In this document: piece by piece, positions 61,127 to 64,000 of the stretch
How positions within the stretch are numbered: the stretch's first letter is position 1
How the letters are laid out: each line of letters begins with the position of its first letter
Assembly (NCBI GenBank): GCA_035048815.1
Contig: JAUCBN010000022.1
Span: forward strand, 20,181,001-20,245,000
DNA: 64,000 bases
Reading direction: 5' to 3'
DNA from: Abelmoschus esculentus
Lineage: Eukaryota; Streptophyta; Magnoliopsida; Malvales; Malvaceae
Made by a program: the position numbers and the translations under genes
Notes under the pieces: generated by a model
What the model was told of the DNA's origin: nothing
Database searches by the model: none
Seen by the model: the letters and a program-made list of their open reading frames with translations, nothing else

Positions 61127-62292
61127 TGTAAAACTAAATTTGATTTTGATATAACAAATAAGTTTAAGGATCATTTTGGAAGAAATTTTTAAGTCTCTAA
61201 GTCAAACTTTTGATTCTAAGTCAAACCAAGAACTTTGAAATACCCTTATAAGTACTTTTCATACGAGCGTATCTATACCCTAAGGATAGGTATCGATACA
61301 CCTGGGTTTTTTTCAAGCCTTGTTCTTGAGATCAAGAACAAGTATCGAAAAAGGGTTCGATACAAATTTTTACTACCAACACATGTTTCGAACCTGGTAT
61401 CGAAACAACTTCATATATTTTTTTAATTTTAAAATATTTAAAAAATTATGACTCCAGGTATCGATATTGGTTTCGATACACCCCTTAATCCTCAACGACT
61501 ATTTTAGAATTAAAATGAGTCGACCGTTGGTGGCAGTTAAACTTTGATTGATGGTTAGCATGTATCGAAACAAGGTTCAATACCCCATTTCACAGTTACT
61601 TTTAGTATCGAAGCAGTTATCGATACCCCCTTTATTAAATGCACAACGACTCTTTCTATTCTTGGTCTGTTTCAAAACAGGTAGCCCGTGTTTCGATACC
61701 ACCAGCTGTAGAGTGTATTTATGATGGAAAGATGAAGCTTCAACGTCCTTATTTACATTTCCAACAACTACAACGGTTAGAAATCAATGAAAAGGTATAA
61801 AATAGAGGATTTTCAACAGCATTAAGGACTATTGAACCTCAAGCAACATCCAAGCAATCAAATCCAACTCCTAAGCACTTATTGCATATCCTAGCCTCCC
61901 AACTTGTATTCTTAAATTTGATTCTTGTATTTTAAATTTGGGGAGAGTCAAATTGTATTTGGGGCATTTATTTCTTGTGAGAGAATTCCTTTTAGCCCAC
62001 TCTAATCATTTGTAATATCTTGTGAGATTCAAATCAATTTTGGGTAGAAAATTGATTTGCTTGTAAAGGTTATCCCTTGAACCTAGAAAAAGATTGAATT
62101 CAATAGTGAATTGGTTTCAAAATCCTTAGTGGGGGCTAAGGCAGTGGATGTAGAGCTTATTCGAAGCTTGAACCACTATAAATTTCTTGTTCTTCATTAT
62201 TAGCATTTTTACCGAAAATTTATTCCACCAAATTTTAAAATTGCCAATTCACCCCCCTCTTGGCCATCTTACAAAGATTGATCGACTCAACA
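61127..62292 (+). repeat. Sirevirus 3' LTR
   Basis: 1166 bp, TGTAAAACTAAATTTG...GATCGACTCAACA, with palindromes at about 61269-61700 and TATA box near 61796. Open frames across it, as in the 5' LTR, are not genes. Confidence 0.95.
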
Positions 62293-63943
62293 TAGGATCA
62301 TATATCCTAGTAAGTTTGACATACCATCATTTGTCACACTTACTTGTCATCATGATAATATTTTTGTTTCAACCGTTTGTAAACGAAGATATTAAAGAAA
62401 CTTAATTCTTCAAAAAGAATTAGTTCTTTATTTTAAATTTCTTTGATTTTTATTTGGAAGATCAAGTAAATCCATTAAAACGGTAAGAGATAATTCCCAA
62501 AACAAATTATTTACAAGATCTTTGTTTCCAAAACAATTAAGAAATTTTGTGTTTACACTTTTTCAAGGAAAATTATTATTTAAAATGATAATTCAAAGTG
62601 TTTCCAAACACAAATACTAATTATCTAAATAATTATTATTTCAAATAAAAGCATATTCCTTTTTATGTCATATAACATTAAGGTCAATATTATTTTGAAA
62701 TAAATAAATTGCCTTAAACATAATAATATCAAAATATTATTATCAAATTAATATCATACTTTATGATATTAAAATTACCCTATTAAATACACATATGTAT
62801 TTATTAAATCATTAAGGAATATTCCCATAATGAAATATACATTTATATGGTATTACCACAAAATATCATAAAATAATTTAAAGAATCCATGATTAGCTTA
62901 AATTTAAATACATGGTTTTAATATTACCATATTTCATATCAAATTAAGCAATTTTAATCATATATTGAATAAATGCTTTATTTAATCAATAGACAATATT
63001 GTCTAAAGCCAAACCTTTATTCCCATGAATAAGGTTTTATAAATACATGCAATTATGTATTCACATAAGGTAAAAATTAAATTTACCATACCCATTGTTT
63101 CTCTTTTAATAAAGGAAATAAACCCGGAATTAATTATAATTCCAATAAATTGAAAATTAAATTTTCGTCTATTTGATTTTGGTATTTCACAAAATTCATA
63201 ACCACGGTTACTTTCTATGAAAATTTCTATTGAACAGATTTGTCCCAATTTGAGATTTTTAGCAAACCCGTTTAAAAACGGCAGGATTATTCCTTAAACA
63301 AATTGTTTGCTTTCTCATTTTTATTCCGAAGAATAAATTCATCGAACTCGATTTAATCATTTGAATATCTTGTTCGGCTCTATAAAATTTCTCAAATAAT
63401 ATTTATTAGAATTAATAAATATTATTAATGAAATAAACCACAACCATTGCCTTAAAATAAGGCATTTACCATATTTTTCAGTTTACATGGTATCCAATTT
63501 ATGATTTGGCCGAAATTCATGCTAGTGCAGCAATACACCACTGTTGAAATTTCCAAACTTGGAATTTCTTTGTACGTGGCAGTTAAACACTTTCACCATA
63601 TCCCACGAAATCCATTTTTCAATTTGAAAATTGATTTTGGATTTTGAAATCAAATGGGTGTGGGCGAAAATCTTTCCATATTTTCTGGAAGCATGCAACA
63701 CCCTTGTTGCTTCCAAATTGGAAGTTACCACTCACAGTAACAATTGTGCCATTGATTTTGATGGCAATTGACAAAATGGGTAAATTATTTCCCAGGCTGC
63801 GATAGGAAACATTCGGTAAGAATTGCATGATGCCATGTCCTGTGGTTGTTTTACCACTGCACACACGATATCCAAGTTTAAAACTTGAACCGTTATTTTT
63901 TTTTTTTCGTCTTGGATTTAACCAGTAAAATCTGTCTTAAGAA

Positions 63944-64000
63944 TGTTGAACAATATGTAGTTAATCCAAGAAAATAATAATAATAAAATAATCTAAATTA
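63944..64000 (-). repeat. 5' LTR of LARD copy B, cut by the window end
   Basis: Starts TGTTGAACAATATGTAGTTAATCC, matching 136, 5455 and 45930; only 57 bases are present. Confidence 0.75.

Larger units (their letters stand above)
48288..62292 (+). mobile_element. Ty1/copia Sirevirus with envelope-like gene, nested insertions inside
   Basis: The element is 14.0 kb; without its two inserted solo LTRs it is about 9.7 kb, normal for Sireviruses. LTRs are 48288-49450 and 61127-62292, with exact target duplication TAGGA (48283-48287 and 62293-62297). Primer site TGGTATCAGAGCC is at 49453-49465, polypurine tract AAAAAAGGGGAGAT at 61113-61126. Order is gag, pol (integrase, RT, RNase H), envelope-like gene. 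Three differences are visible in the first 75 bases of the LTR pair, so insertion was not very recent. Stops and frameshifts disable all three genes. Confidence 0.93.
45930..64000 (-). mobile_element. Non-coding LTR retrotransposon (LARD-like), copy B, split by a Sirevirus
   Basis: Same family as 136-6386. The left LTR is 45930-46925, the interior is 46926-48282 and 62298-63943, and the right LTR begins at 63944 and runs off the window. The interior matches copy A closely (for example CCCCCACATGAATGAAATTGAT and CAACATAGGATCATATATCC), and removing the Sirevirus plus one TAGGA restores that match. The polypurine tract next to the left LTR again gives minus orientation. No coding capacity. Confidence 0.85.

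Noticed and set aside
63522..63864. Minus-strand frames of 69 and 81 codons in LARD copy B
   Set aside because: Not shared with copy A; no domain recognised. A captured host fragment is possible but unsupported.

Overview
The window is nuclear DNA of a eudicot plant. It is AT-rich, most of it is transposable elements nested in one another, and three ordinary host genes lie among them with GT-AG introns and plant-specific families. The species cannot be fixed from the sequence. No RNA gene, CRISPR array or bacterial-type operon was seen.

Layout. (1) 1-12714: an old Ty3/gypsy retrotransposon on the minus strand, cut by a 6.25-kb non-coding LTR element (136-6386, target duplication TCTTT) and by a decayed hAT DNA transposon (7180-11879). 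(2) 13390-27110: two MULE-like non-autonomous elements carrying arrays of a 187-bp unit in opposite orientation. They flank a 5'-truncated ATN1-type protein kinase gene (16964-18982), and the right one holds a 3.8-kb gypsy-type solo LTR (21428-25254). (3) 27705-30924: an apparently intact seven-exon MACPF gene, the CAD1 orthologue, with one GC-AG intron. (4) 31741-45070: a DOG1-domain gene broken in two by about 12.4 kb of nested retroelements (gypsy-like LTR plus gag, a solo LTR, a reversed Sirevirus-type LTR, and a Tekay-like chromovirus at 35550-44158). (5) 45930-64000: a second copy of the non-coding LTR element. It contains a Ty1/copia Sirevirus (48288-62292, TSD TAGGA) with gag, pol and an envelope-like third gene, and that Sirevirus was itself hit by two solo LTRs (50012-53116, TSD TAAAT; 57719-58941, TSD AACAG).

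Function. Only CAD1 looks able to make its normal protein, a MACPF protein that restrains salicylic-acid-linked cell death in Arabidopsis. The kinase has lost its glycine-loop exon and probably a splice acceptor. The DOG1-like gene is split and carries stops and a frameshift. All retroelement genes seen have stops or frameshifts, so none appears autonomous.

Most worth a second look: a short palindrome family (GGTWTCGAWACC) clustered in LTRs of otherwise different retroelements and in the pol-env spacer of the Sirevirus; the envelope-like gene, one frame with a single early stop, preceded by a candidate leader intron; and the 187-bp arrays, whose units are built of hairpins and which switch orientation head to head.
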